Shown in pieces: positions 12,213 to 25,200 of a DNA stretch of 64,000 nucleotides. The position numbers and the translations under genes were made by a program. The stretch is from Chimonanthus salicifolius (Eukaryota; Streptophyta; Magnoliopsida; Laurales; Calycanthaceae), in NCBI GenBank assembly GCA_013350335.1, contig CM023533.1, positions 29,866,869 to 29,930,868 of the forward strand, given 5' to 3'. The stretch's first letter is position 1. Each line of letters opens with the position of its first letter. The notes beneath the pieces were generated by a model that had not been told where the DNA came from, did not search any database, and saw only the letters and a list, made by a program, of their open reading frames with translations.

Positions 12213-13377
12213 TGTACTGCATAAAAAGTATTAACTTAATAAATTTCATTACTTGTTAACAACCATTTTGCATATACCCATAATTTATAATAATTTATTA
12301 TTAACAATTATCTAAAAAATAAAATATAACTTATCATTTAGCATTTCATGGACCATAGAATGTCATCTAAGAACACATAAGTTCATTACTCATTACCATT
12401 ATTGAAGTCTCAAATGAGAACAGAAGAGAAAAAAAATAGAAATTAAACTTAAAACTTCAATCGAAAGCTCTATGCAACACCAGCAGTCTTATCATTAAAA
12501 AAATAAAAAATCTAGCATTAATAAATTTTCCATAATATTGCAATAACAGTATTTTTCAGATAAAAAACAGTATAATTGAATTCACAACCAGTATTTGTTA
12601 TACTGGGCCTACATAAGAAAAATCACACCCATTGGATGATCCTAATTTTCAAAGTAGTAGATTGAAAACATGTCTTTTATGTATAAGGCTTTTATACAAG
12701 GTTAATCATTGTAAAGTCCACTAGTTGGATGGTCATGATTCACCCATTACCCATCAGATGGCCCACCAGATTCAATCATTCTTAGGATGGTAGGATTCCA
12801 TGTTAGACTACATTTTTTGCATGCAGCTACATTTTGGCATCAACACTGTCAATCATGGCTATAATTAGTAAGAAATTATTATTGTAGTCTACAAATTGTA
12901 GATTCAGATCACATAAGTGTTAGATAGGTAATCGGCATTCGAAAAGTAATTTATTAAATCCAAATATAACTATCATCTCTAGATTGATATGATAAATGAG
13001 TTTAAAATAATGTGACGATAACTCTTTAATGGAACTGTTGAAAATATGTGTTTATTTATAAATGGATTAGTTGGAGATTGAGAATAAGAAATAATTAGAT
13101 GACACATATTGACTATCAATCAAGAAAAAAATACTCTTATTTAGAAATATTTTTAAATGATTGGACTCAAACTCACTCTAGATGAATAGAATAAAACTTG
13201 TTGATTATAAAACTAATTCGAGAATTACATGGATTGGATGGAGAAAAGTGAGATGTAGGCATTCATCTAATTAGGACGATTTATTCTCTAATTTTAAATG
13301 ATCCAAACTATTAGATGTTATTTAACTCATTGATTGGATTGATATCTAAACTACTTTTTCTTTGGATAATATGGGTA

Positions 13378-13535
13378 TCCTCACCCCATACTGGAGGTGA
13401 GATTAATTCCACAGATATACGAAACTACCCGCAAGCCTTGTGCATAGGAAAAGCCCTGGAGGAGTTGAACTCAAGACCTCTACTCAATCCTAGAAATTTA
13501 GACTAACTGAGCTACCCATTCCAACACCTGTCTCC
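13378..13535 (-). repeat. tRNA-derived SINE inside the hAT 5' UTR intron
   Basis: Read on the minus strand it begins GGAATGGGTAGCTCAGTTAG, a good Pol III A-box. About 40 bases on comes GAGTTCAACTCC, a B-box. The body continues 'aaggcttgcgggtagtttcg'. The tRNA-like head and its position within another transposon's intron point to a SINE that inserted later. It differs from the dispersed SINE family elsewhere in the window. Confidence 0.6.
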
Positions 13536-14845
13536 CATTCCAACACCCATGGTTATACCCATGAAGTTTTGGTCCCGTTGAAAATACCAGCAAAATCATT
13601 AATTTGGCAAATTCTGAAATTAAAAAATTTTGGAACCTGGGGAATTGCAATATCATTCTTGTGTTTGGTAGGCTTAGAATTATGGGCTGGAATCTAACAT
13701 GTCCACAATACAAAATGGCTCAGGCTTTGAGATTCCAAAATAACCCATACCCACCACCAGTTTCCAACTTTTTTCTCAACCATAAAGATACAATAGAACA
13801 GTTTATCATCTATTTCAGCAAATACATACAAATGCACAGAAAATTCAATCAGGTACAGGGGAACAAACATCAATTTAGAAGAGAAGACACAATTCAGAAA
13901 AGAATCCACAGGATAGGATGAAACCCATACCCACTACCCGTCCTTGACTTTTAAATCTAACTCTATTTTTTAGATTTGTAAATTTTACAGTATCTATAAA
14001 ATATTTACCTGAGTATTTAATCTAAAAATGAAGACAACAACATGGATTTCTAATAAAACCCCAACTTACAGCAGAGATCTGAGTCCTCCAGTCGATTGAT
14101 CTGGATGCCGGTGGAAGAAACCAAAGAGATCTGACGTTGGGTTGATTCTGCCTGTGCTGCCTTCTTCTACCTGCGAACAGCAAGCTGTTCTGGGTTTCTG
14201 CAACTGCTTGGACTCTGTGAGCTGCCCCTTGAAGATCTACTGGCTGGGTTTGATTTGTTAGAAGATCTGCACGGCTTGCTCACCAGTCGGTGAAACCCTT
14301 TGTGCATTCGGTCTCTTTGATCCCTCCCAGATCTGAGTGAAACCCCTTGTTTCGCTGCTCCTAATCTGACAACCGATGCGGCTTGATCTGCTAGCTGTAA
14401 CGAACAGTGCAGCCCTCTGATCCGCCACTGCCTTCTCTGTAGAGAGAGACCAGAGAAAGATCGAGAAAGAGACAAAGACCCAGAAAGGGAGAGACTCAGA
14501 GAAGAGAGCAAAGATCGAGGGAGAGCAGCAAAAGAGGCGAGAGAGAGACCAGAGAGAGATCGAGAGAGAGCAGCGGCAAGAGAGCAGCGGCGGCAAGCAT
14601 ATCCTTCGATTTCCTTCGATTTCCTTTTGATACGCTTATTTCGTGCGTAGGGAAAGTTAACATATCAATGTTTCAGACCGTCCATTGGACCGTCCATGGA
14701 CGGTCCGCGACCGGCCCATTATGTTAATGGATATTTGGATCCGATCCCAGAGTCCTTATTGGATACTAGGATCCATATCGCAAATGGACTCTTGGATCTG
14801 GGCTGGATAGTCCACGGGCCGGATCCAGATCCATTTACACCCCTA

Positions 14846-15324
14846 CTAGAAACATATTTTTTTATGAGAAGGAAATCGATGTTGCGATTTGCACTTGAAT
14901 TGTGAGGATTTTTATTTCTTTCTTGTTTCATTGATTTTGGTTGTCTTGTCCTTTTCAACTTGGATCAAGTGGACCTGGAAAACATATTGTCAACTTGACA
15001 TAACATGTCTATCATTTTGTACTGATTTTCAAGAGATCGTCAAAACAAATAATAAATCGATATAAAGAAGAGAATGTGAGCAAGGTGTCCCCTAATATCA
15101 TTATCTAATGGTTGAGTGACGGTGGATTTAAGTTACCATTATTTGGGGCCTTTGAATTAACTTGTTGAAACTTGAAAGATGTGGGCGAAATCTTTTGTGA
15201 ATTCATTAGCTTCAATAGACTGTTGGGTGAAACTATCAAATACTTGGGCGTTTTTTGCACTCAGGAACAAGAATCTCCTGTAGGATTCACTTAATATTAA
15301 ATCTTATCTGTTAATTTTTTTTTA
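14846..15324. other. Intergenic, nothing recognised
   Basis: This stretch runs from the hAT terminal repeat to the next SINE. I see no gene, no strong repeat and no regulatory motif that I can support. Confidence 0.4.
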
Positions 15325-15840
15325 CCAACATGGGTGTAGTTTTACTCGTTGCCTCCCGCCTCAAGAAGCGGGAGGTTGTGGGTTCGAACCCCCATGGTCT
15401 AACCTTGGTGTGTCCTAAGGGGCAGGTGTATATATATCGGTTTTTAAGTACTGTATTATATAGGTGGATACGTATTGTATCAGCTGTACACACTATTTCT
15501 CGGCTGCTATGACCGATATATCGGTGATATATATAGGTTTGATATCGGCCGATATGATTAATATCAGTCTTTTTTTTAAAAAAAAAAAAATGGTGGTGGG
15601 CCCTAGTCGATATCTCGGCCGATATCCGTTTCAATTTTTTTTTAAAAAAAATCCAGCTTCTTTTTGGGTTATTTATTTATTTTTTAATTCAGTTAAAAAA
15701 AATACCGATATTTAAAAAAGAAAGCAAAAGAGGATCTCGGCTAAGCCGAATTTTGCACCCCTGCTAAGGGGTAGTGGGCTCACCCGTGAGGGTTTTACGC
15801 TAAGTATCCCGCGGTTTCTTACTTAAATTCAAAAAAAAAA
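15325..15840 (+). repeat. tRNA-derived SINE split by a hAT MITE
   Basis: The head holds a 7 bp stem (CTCCCGC / GCGGGAG, 15353-15374) and the B-box GGTTCGAACCCC (15381 onward), so it is tRNA-derived. The second part resumes at 15764 ('gtagtgggctcacccgtgag', then 'tatcccgcgg') and ends in an A-rich tail near 15840. The two parts are separated by a 341 bp element with its own 8 bp duplication. It is not a functional tRNA gene: the acceptor stem cannot be closed. Confidence 0.65.
15423..15763. mobile_element. hAT MITE (TATCGGCCGATAT family) nested in a SINE
   Basis: The element starts CAGGTGTATATATATCGG and ends, in reverse complement, CAGGGGTGCAAAATTCGG. It is flanked on both sides by the identical 8-mer CTAAGGGG (15415-15422 and 15764-15771), the target duplication expected of hAT elements. 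The interior has repeated 'gatatcggccgatat' palindromes and A/T runs, and no coding capacity. Confidence 0.85.
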
Positions 15841-16507
15841 ATATATTTATTTTTGTTGAAACTTGACTCTTCCCATTAATAATTTTTATATGATGCATCT
15901 TCATCAGTTGATTAATTATGATAAATCAAAATGTTTATCCAATGATTTATTATTAGCCCAGGCATCTGCCAGATCAGCTCTAGACTGTTTCTTTAAAGTA
16001 GACTCGCTGGATTCTAATGTTTCATCGTCGCATTGGTTCGAAACTCTTTTTTTTTTTTAATTAGAACTTGTTGAATCACACGTTAAAATTGGTAGAGAAA
16101 TTGGGTGAGAAGTGGAATCTATAAATAAGTATGCTTTCAACTCATTCATCTTCACTGCTCTTCTATATTTTTTACGTCTCACTCTTGCTCAAGGCAAAAG
16201 GAAATGAAAATAACAAAATTTTATATATAATAATAATAAAGAAAGAAAGAGGAAACTGTAAGTAAGGAAGAGTACAACGGCTCTCAATCCTTAATTGCCT
16301 TTGTTACTTGATAATGATTGTCTTTATTGCTGTAACGCTCCTTACAGTGATATCAAGAGTAATGCAATTTGGAAAATATTAGTTACCTATTTAAACATAA
16401 TTTTATTTTATTGTTTATAATAAAAGACTTCCATTTGCTTTTCATTTCTTGAATGGTAACAAATGTAAAAAAAAAAAACTGATGTCCTTTAATTAGTATT
16501 GTAATTC
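15841..16507. other. AT-rich intergenic, nothing recognised
   Basis: No gene, transposon end or convincing motif is visible in this stretch. Confidence 0.4.
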
Positions 16508-16690
16508 TAAGGGGTTGGTTTAGTGGTTGAGATACAAGACCTTAGAATTGATGCTTTAAGTTCAATCTGTATTAATTTCAATAAAGGGTTACTCTCCACA
16601 GATTTACGTAGTGTGTGTTGATTGAGAGGATTTTCATACATTCGAAAGACTATCGAATGCAACGCCTGGACACTTCTAGAACTAAAAAAA
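16508..16690 (+). repeat. SINE copy, best preserved 5' end
   Basis: It starts 'ggggttggtttagtggttga' (A-box-like), then 'ctttaagttcaatctg' (B-box-like), then the shared body with 'gtgtgtgttgattgagagg' and an A-run at the 3' end. It is one of at least seven related copies in the window. Confidence 0.6.
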
Positions 16691-17668
16691 AGAAGAGATA
16701 ATTAGTATTGCAATCCCTAGTCAAAGTATGTTTACTCAAAATGAAATTAAATTTTAATAATTTTGAAATATTAGATTTTAGAAGTGGTAAATGCCTTAAA
16801 TTATTGTAAAGGTGTGGTTTTATGGTAATTTGTCCAAAACAGTTAAAGGTGGACATTGGGTTGGGCAAGTTATGCTATGAGAAAGAGTGGTGGCACCTTT
16901 TGGAATCAATTTATTGTTCCAAAATGGAGAAACCTTTTGAAATCAGATGCTAAAGAGCTGAAAGGAGGATAAAGTCTGAAATTTCGACCAACCAACCTGC
17001 AAAAGTAAATTGCTTACTTACCACAGGTCTAGCAATCATACCCTTTGCTTAAAAAATAAATTAAAATTCAATAACTTTTCAGAGCTCATCTCCTTTACTA
17101 TAAACATGTCATGTGTGGGTTTTAATCTTTTAGATAATACTAAAAATGGCATTTAATAAACTTAAAAGGTCAAAAAATATAACAAAAGCGGCAAGTCAAA
17201 AAAAAAGAGAGTTGGACGTAGAACTTCTTTACCCTATATTTATTTCTTTTTTACTTTTTAATTTATTATAATAAAATAAAAATAAAACAATTTTAATACA
17301 AGTATCTCTGCCCAAAGTCCCAAACTTTCTAATACTTTTGTTCATCGTTCGTTCTGTAACCTAACAGTCCACTCTGTGATCTTCGATTTACTTTGTTCCA
17401 CTTCCACGTCCAAAATCTCAATTTATTTTAACAGATAGAAATTTCAATATTCTAACTTTTTTTTATATATATTTCAATCCTATTAGGTTATAAACATTTG
17501 TTATAATTTTTTGAATATTTAATTACCTGAGAATAAAAATAAAAGAATACATCATTTAAAAAATAAATTAAAGTTGATACAGGACTCAATTATTCTAACA
17601 ACTTTTAAACACAACAAGAAATAGAGTTTTTTTACCATATGACGTTATAAGTCACGTCATTTTATATA

Positions 17669-17840
17669 TGTTAGCAAAAAATCAGTCTTAAGAAATAGAA
17701 GTCTTGAATTCGAATTCTATCTCAATCTAAGATGTCACTTTCCGTAATTTTATGTGGTGTATGTGAATAGAGTGACTTACACACCCTTGAAGATTAATCG
17801 AGTGCTCTAAGAAACCTTAAATACCTCCCTTATAAAAAAA
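17669..17840 (+). repeat. SINE copy with target-site duplication
   Basis: The shared SINE body ('gaattcgaattctatctc', 'tgaatagagtgacttac', 'attaatcgagtgctctaag') ends in TTATAAAAAAA. It is bracketed by acgtcattttatata (17654-17668) and acgtcattctatatt (17845 onward), 13 of 15 identical. That fits LINE-driven insertion and fixes the borders of the family. Confidence 0.7.
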
Positions 17841-18504
17841 TTTGACGTCATTCTATATTTTATGTTAAAATTTGAATCGTCCATGTGGTTTTTATCTCTT
17901 TGATCTTTTAAATATATTGAGTGTAGATTAATTAGTGTAAATATGGCACAAACACGGTATAAATGAAAATATTATTAGAAGAAATATATACTTTTTGTGT
18001 AGCTTATTTTAAGTTATGAATAAATGTTTGAAAGATTGCATAAAAAGTATTATAAAAATCAATAATAAATATTATAAATATAATTTTAAAGAGCTATGGA
18101 GAATGAATTAATCATAATTCAGCAATAAGTATATCTTGAAAATATATTTAAATTATTATGAATCAAATATTCTAATCAGTGCAAGTGTGCAACAATATTT
18201 GAAGTTGGAAAATCATGAAAATAGCATTTATGTAGACTTAATTCTCCGAATCCAATCAGACACGACCTATGGGTGAAAACCAGCCCACAAGTCAATCTGA
18301 ACGCCATCAAATTAATTAAATACTTTTAATTTATTTAATAAAGAAATTGAATCATGTCCGTCTATTTCAAAACAAATGATCTGAACCTGCCGTGCACGTT
18401 AGGGCCGACAGGTGAAGAGCATCGACAGGTAAGATGCTTAGATGGAATCTGGAATTTGGTTTTTCCCTTTCCACTTTTTCCAAATAGTAGAAAATATTTT
18501 AATG
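17841..18504. other. AT-rich intergenic, nothing recognised
   Basis: No gene or repeat structure can be supported in this stretch. Confidence 0.4.
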
Positions 18505-18985
18505 GCGATAATTCGATCAAAATACTTTAAGATTTCAAAGTCTTTTTACACTTCTAAATATATTTTCAACACAGTCGAGGGATACTCTTATTTTTAAAAT
18601 ATTATGTTTTAAGTATTTATGAGTGTCTAAAGGCCTTAAAGTTTTAAACTATTTTTATTAAATTATTGTAATTATTCTGGACATTCAATTTGAGAAATTT
18701 TGAAAATACATAGTGTTTAAAAAATAATTTTAAAATTTTTAAAAAGATTTTATTATTTAAATAATATACTATACATTATTGTAGTATCAGTGGACCCTCC
18801 AAACGAATGTAATAAATAAGTGTGACTGAATGGAACTAAATTTACACTTTCTCATTCGTTCGGATGACTTCATTCATCCGAACAAATTATCAAGTGAGTT
18901 GGTAGTTCATTCAGACGTGTAAAAATGTGGAAGTATAATGATAATTTTATATAAAAATTCGAAATCTAAGTACGTAGAGACAAGG
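18505..18985. repeat. Fragment of the 950 bp palindromic element family
   Basis: Blocks such as 'acacttctaaatatatttt', 'ggatactcttattt', 'tttgagaaattttg' and 'ttattatttaaataat' occur here in the same order as at 35570-35840. The fragment ends with 'cattcgttcggatga' and a 'gaagtataatgataatttt' tail like the arms of the complete copy. The left half of the element is missing. Confidence 0.65.
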
Positions 18986-19063
18986 AAATCGAAATATATG
19001 TAATCGTGCAGAAAATATTACTATTTTTGTTTTTACCAGTCATCATCTCATCATGGCCTTTTG

Positions 19064-19077
19064 CCATTTATAAAAAA
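19064..19077 (+). promoter_or_regulatory. Possible TATA box of the GH17 gene
   Basis: The motif catttataaaaaag lies about 220 bases before the start codon of the glucanase. It would place transcription start near 19100 and a leader of about 190 bases. It is a sequence match only; the surroundings are AT-rich and chance occurrences are common. Confidence 0.3.
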
Positions 19078-19294
19078 GTTACAACCACGTTTCAAACGGT
19101 GATTGGAGTCCATACTTTCGTGGCTTAGCAACGAATGCAGCTCTCGTTGGTCTGGCAAGCCTCTATTTTGACGACGATTTTTTTCTCGTCTCTCTCTAAT
19201 CACTCGTGTAATTGATTCCTTCTGGTCTCATATTTTCACCACTTCATTAGAAGATTTCCTGGAAATCGCCTGCGAGGAGAGCGAGCTCTTCACT

Positions 19295-22200
19295 ATGGCA
19301 ACAACAAAGCTTTGTCGAATTTCTCCAGTTTTCCTCGTATTTTTCACCCTTTCTCAGGCTTTCTACTCTGCAAGTAAGTTTCCAATTGTTATTTTCTTTG
19401 CCAAACAAAAACAGAAAAAAAAACGATTTTTTTTCCTTGAGAGAATTCTCAGTCAATAAATTTCATGAAAAAAATGTAATTCGTTTTTTTGTTTAAATCT
19501 TGCTTAACTTTTGTTTCGATTTTTATTTTCTTTGAAGGATCTGAAGCTACAAGTTGTTGGATTTTAAGTACCTTTTCTCGACACTTCGTTTTCCTTGTAT
19601 TTTCGAGGAAATTGCATTGTGCACTTGTGCCCCTGCAACTATCGGAATATCGCTGACTCCGACTTTGACTCGCTCGAGTTGACTCGTACTGAGTCAAAGG
19701 CTGAGTGGCAAATGGAAAACGAAGATAAGGAGAAACAAAAAAATCCAAAAGAAAACTCTTTTCCATGATCTTAATATCCGATTTCTAAATTAATGTTGCT
19801 GTCAAAAATTCAAAGTCATGTGCACTTATGTCTCGATCTTCTGATCTAAACTGAATAAAATACTCGACTGGTTGAATTTGCAGATGTAAGAGAGTCAGAT
19901 TCGGTTGTTATAGATTTTAAATTTGAATTCAAATTTAATATGAATGACGATTGAAAAATCTAAAATATATATTTAAAATTTCAAAGATCACACAGATTTG
20001 AATCCAAACCAAGCCCTCTGTCATCATCACCCTTTCCTTATCTTATTTTTTTACATCTTTAATACAAATAAATATAATGTGATTCTTATCTTTTTATCAT
20101 ATTCGAATACTCTGTTCAGATAAATAATTTTGAAGTTTCTTGATTTAAATCTGAATCCTGATTTGTGAAGTCAGGCGCAGAGGAAACTTGGAGCAGCAAA
20201 TCTAAAAAATAAATAAGAAATTTGTATCAAATTTTTCTATTTTAATTCAAAATATTTTAAAGTAGTAACTCCTATTATCTCATAGAAATGCAAACAGCTC
20301 TACACGTGCCCAGTTGCATACGTGCAGAACATCAATGCCGCCCAAAGTGGGGACTTCGCTTTGATGTTAGCTTGTGATCCAGGCTGGCGTGACATGAAAG
20401 AAATGGCATGAGTCCAAATTCCACTATACCCTCGTAAGTGAAATTAGGGTCCACCCACGTGTTAAAAAATGTGGCCAATATTTATCGCCGACAACGTATC
20501 AAGAAAATCAAAACTGATTTGTATCGGCTGAAATGTATCACTACATTACAGTCAGGGTGGGTTTGGACGAGTGCGGATGTATGCGTATCAATGTATTAAG
20601 ACCGATACATATCGGCAAATCTATTTTTTTATCTATCACTGCTCCACTATTCTATCCACTTACAATCGAAGAGAGTTTCGGATCTAAGTGTCGAGCTAAG
20701 TTTAAAATATTTGACTAATTTTTAATCTAAATTTAAACTAAATATATATATATTTTAAAGATATCACATAACATTTTCAAAACATCATTGGTAATTTCAA
20801 TTTTCAGTTAAAATTGTTCAGATCAATTAATTAAAAAAACCTTAAAAATCAAAGTTCTAAAAATATTACTTGATATTCCAGAAATCTTGGCCCCTGTTAG
20901 GGTTTTGTTTTTCCCTCGTTATTCAGGTAGAGACCCAAATCATAGTTACATAGTTCACCACATCACTCATTATGAATCGATTTTGCAATTTCTAAATGTG
21001 ATATGCAAATGATCTCACTTTTTAACTCAGAATGGGTTGAAGTGATGACCATTGACCAAAAACGCATCTAAAGAAACATGAGTCATGAGTTTGATTTCGA
21101 CTCAACCTAAAAGGTCACTTCTCTATAGAATTACTTGGGATGTGGATAGAGAAGCTTTTATATACTCTAAGGATTTGTCCGATGTTCTTAAAGGCCTAAA
21201 CACTTTGTCATAAAAAAAAGGCAACTGATCCTCCCACGGACATTTTGTACTTAGCGACACTGGTTTTAGTGTATTCCTGATTTTACCCTTCGCATGAATA
21301 GTAAAATTTCGATAGGTACTGTTCATGTGAATTTCGACGAGCCGATTTGCACGGTTCATGAATTTTGACGAGCCGACTTGCAATTTCCGCAAATCGACTT
21401 GCACTGTTCATGAATTTTGGCGAGCCGATTTGCACTTTTCAGAATTTTGGAGAGCCGATTTGCAATTTCGGCGAACCGATTGTACTGTATATAAATTTTG
21501 ACATTTTTTTTTTTTTTTGTACGGTAGGTGAAGGGTAAATTGGGTATCACGGTAAAACATGTATCTGTATACACAAAATACCCGTGTGAGGATCGCTGAC
21601 ATGAAAAAAATCTTAGTATGTTAGGGTAAATTTTTGTTTCTAATTTAAATATTTGCATATTTTATAAAATTTATTAAACAGAATATGAATATTTTTATGT
21701 AGAATTTCCATTTTATTGGCATTTTATTTTTTATCTTAAAAACTATATAAAAAATTAACCGAAGTTTCTAATTTCTTTGAATACTACGGCTCAAAAAAAA
21801 AATTCTTTCAATAATTGAAAGGGAGATTATGCCACCCACCTCCATGGGGTTTCATACATAAATTCTGTGGGAGGCTCTATTTTCAAAGATAGTGTCTAGC
21901 AAATATTACTTTAATCATAATAATCAAGGTTTATTTTTAATAGTCATAAAAGTTTAAAAAATAAAAATAATTTACAGTTTTTAAAGTTTTAAAATTCAAA
22001 AAATATATTTTGAAGATGATTCATGACTTGCATTCTGTAAAACCCACATGTGCTTTAACTTGCTCAAGTGGTCACTCACCAGTCACCACAGGTCGCGCAG
22101 TACGTTACTTTAACTCTCTGTTTCAAAATAATGCAAATGGAATTAAATAGACTAAAATAAACTTGATTTTCATCTTATTTCATATCATTTCTATTATTTT

Positions 22201-25200
22201 TCATACTAAACACAATTAGTTTGACACATGATCACTTATGTGATGTATATATAAATCTTCTAAACAATATAAAATTTGATGTTATTGGAAGAATTCATAT
22301 TTTGATATATAAGTATAAAAATCAATTAAATTAAATCAGTAAAGCACTATTTTAGAAGTTATAACAGTATACTTAAATAAGAATAAAAAGAGCCAAATTA
22401 GACAAAAATTCAATTTGCAAGAGTGAGTCCAGGGAGGTATAATTGGAGCCATGGCAGGCTCCATCTGACCAAGACCCGCCGGTCTTGATCTTAGAGAAAA
22501 TTTTATATTTTACAATATTATATACTAAAATAGTTTTATATTTAGTATTTTCAAATAAATAAATTTAACTTTTTTGAGGATGTTTCTATACTGGTCCTTT
22601 TTTCCAAAGAGAGGGTTATATATTTTTACAAAATTGACAACTTTGCATTGAATGGTTTAATTCAAGTCCTACATAATTTTTTTTATATTCAGTATTAAAT
22701 AATTAATACTAAGGGATTTGAATGAGTTGTAACTCATTTTTAGGATTTCAAAGTGAAGTCCAAAGAATCAATTAATTTATTAATTTATCTCTTTTAAACT
22801 TTTGTAATAATATGAATCATGGTTTAAATTTTAAAATTTAAACTTAAATAAAATAAAATTAAGTGATTTAACACATTTATGTATTTTTTTAAAAATTAAT
22901 TAAACTTATCTTTTTAGATAACATGGTTTCAGTCTATTGGTGAAGACTTTAGCCACCCAAACTACTCGGACAGAAACATACATGAATCATCAGCCAAGGT
23001 CCCCCTTTTTTTAATTTCTAATTTATAGAAGAACGAGGAATAGCTTGCTCAGCGAGTCATTCCCGACTCGACTCGACTCCTGGACGACTCGCCGAGTCGA
23101 CTTGGTTACCCACTCGAATTCACGCCCAGAATCTCTCCTTGGTTTCAGGCTCGCAGTCATTTATTGGCGTGAACTACGGGCAAGTGGCCGACAACCTCCC
23201 TCCACCGTCGGTAACCGCCAAGCTCCTCAGTTCAACCTCAATTGGAAAAGTGAGGCTGTATGGAGCTGATCCTGGCATCATCAAGGCCCTTGCGAACACG
23301 GGCATCGCCATAGTCATCGGTACATCCAATGGTGAGATCCCATCTTTGGCATCGGATCCAGCGGTCGCCAATCAATGGGTCGCCTCAAACGTCCTGCCTT
23401 TCTACCCGTCCAGCAAAATCTCCCTCATCACCGTTGGAAACGAGGTCCTCACTTCCAACGACCAAGGTCTCATCTCCCAGATCTATCCTGCAATGCTCAA
23501 TCTCCAGAAAGCGCTCGTGTCCGCATCCCTAGGAGGAAAGGTCAAGATCTCGACCGTCCATTCCATGGCCGTGCTCCAACAGTCGGATCCGCCATCTTCT
23601 GGAAGCTTCAATCCAGCTTTTGCGGACCCGATGAAGCAGATGTTGAGCTTCCTGAGGCAGACCGGATCGCCCTTCGCGATCAACCCCTACCCGTTTTTCG
23701 CTTATCGGAGCGACTCAAGACCTGAAACGCTGGCTTTCTGCCTTTTCCAGCCGAATCAGGGAAGAGTGGATGCCGGAACCGGAATTAAGTACACCAACAT
23801 GTTCGACGCACAGGTACAGACAATATAGCATGCCGTCTTCTTGATTGATTATCAATACCGTTGAAATTGTTGGCCTACACCCAAATGTGGAAAGCCCCTT
23901 CTCCACCGAACCAACTGGATGCTGCAGTGTAGTAAAAAAGGGGTATTGATATTTGATAGTGACCATGAGTGGAAAAAAATGATCTGTGTCCGTGTATAGG
24001 TCACTGAGGGTGTTATCAAGAGCGTAGTCCATTTGGGCTCGAGCCGGGCTTCACTAAAAAAAGCCTGAGCCTGACAGAAGCCTGAGTCCATTTGATTAAA
24101 CCTGACTATTTTATTTTTAAATATGTTAATTGAAAATATAACCTTTATAGATAAAAGTATTTTTAAATATCTACCACTATTTTAAATTTCAATCCAAAAT
24201 ACAATTTTTAGTCACTTGATCTTCATAGTCAAAGTTAGTGAAAGTCCTTAAAAAGATTTCACCTTGTGACTTTGACTGTTAAGATGGAGTGACTAGAAAT
24301 TGACTTTGGGATGAAATTTTATTATATTTTTGCTTTTTAAATCTTCTTTCAATCTATACCATAGATTTTCATTTTTTAAAGCAAAAAAAAAAAAAACATG
24401 TAAAAAAATAAACGGGCTTTAAATTAAAGCTCGAGCCCAGCTCAGCAGACAAAAATTAGGTCAGGTTCGGACCGGATTCAAACAAATGAACACCCTTAAA
24501 ATGGCACATTCAATGAGCTTGCTTGATGAATTGGATGGCAGGCTAAGGTGATGTCATATATGGGTAAAAAGGGGTGGGGAAAATGTTTTCACTAGGGTAA
24601 GGGAGTTTCTTTTGTTTGCTGGACACTCGGTGAAGAAAAGTGGAGGCCATTTGCCCACTTGTTGGTGCATATATTTGCACCTTTAGAGGGTGTAAAACCA
24701 CCATATACCCTTGTTGCCTGCTCTGATCTTTTTTTAAATGTTTAATAAAACATTAGGTGTAAAGTTGTTTCTCCACTTCTATTTTTACCAATGAACGCCA
24801 AACAGAAGCAAAGTAAAACATTGAGTTCATCCATAGTCTCCACTACCTTGAGTTCACTCTACTTCATAGAGTGACTTCACTTTATCCTTGCCTCACATCC
24901 AGATGCCACCAACATGTACAAGTGGCTTGTATAAGTTTGTCAAGTTGGATTATAATTGAAAAACTCTAAAAAGAAATGGTTAGCAAGAAACCTTACCAAT
25001 ATCCTAATCAGTTGTGGACGGGCCTACACAGTTTCTAGGCTAGTAAGGGACTGTGTGAATAGAGATGGGTGACGTTTCAATCCCATTCAGTCATTCTGGC
25101 CCTTGGTTTTGGCTATGAAAAAAGCTTAATAGCTTATGATAGTTAAATTTTCAGGAACTAAAATTGCATGGTACTGTGATTGGACATGGGTGCAACTTCA

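Larger units (their letters stand above)
10518..14845 (-). mobile_element. hAT transposon remnant with one terminal repeat
   Basis: The right end reads, on the minus strand, TAGGGGTGTAAATGGATC, the usual form of a hAT terminal repeat. It is followed inside by many subterminal GGATCC and GGACGGTCC motifs (14670-14830). A noncoding first exon runs from near 14600 to 14070, with donor CTGCT|GTAAGT, and joins acceptor ATGCAG| at 12217 just before the transposase ATG. The UTR intron is therefore 1853 bp. No matching left end was found, which fits the loss of the transposase C-terminus: one deletion probably removed both. Confidence 0.75.

Noticed and set aside
14167..14596. Overlapping minus-strand frames of about 112 codons
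   Set aside because: They lie in the GA/CT-rich noncoding first exon of the hAT element; low-complexity Ser/Leu/Arg composition without a domain.
15340..15400. tRNA gene suggested by GGTTCGAACCCC
   Set aside because: The acceptor stem cannot pair and the D-arm is not recognisable; with the A-rich 3' end it is a SINE head.
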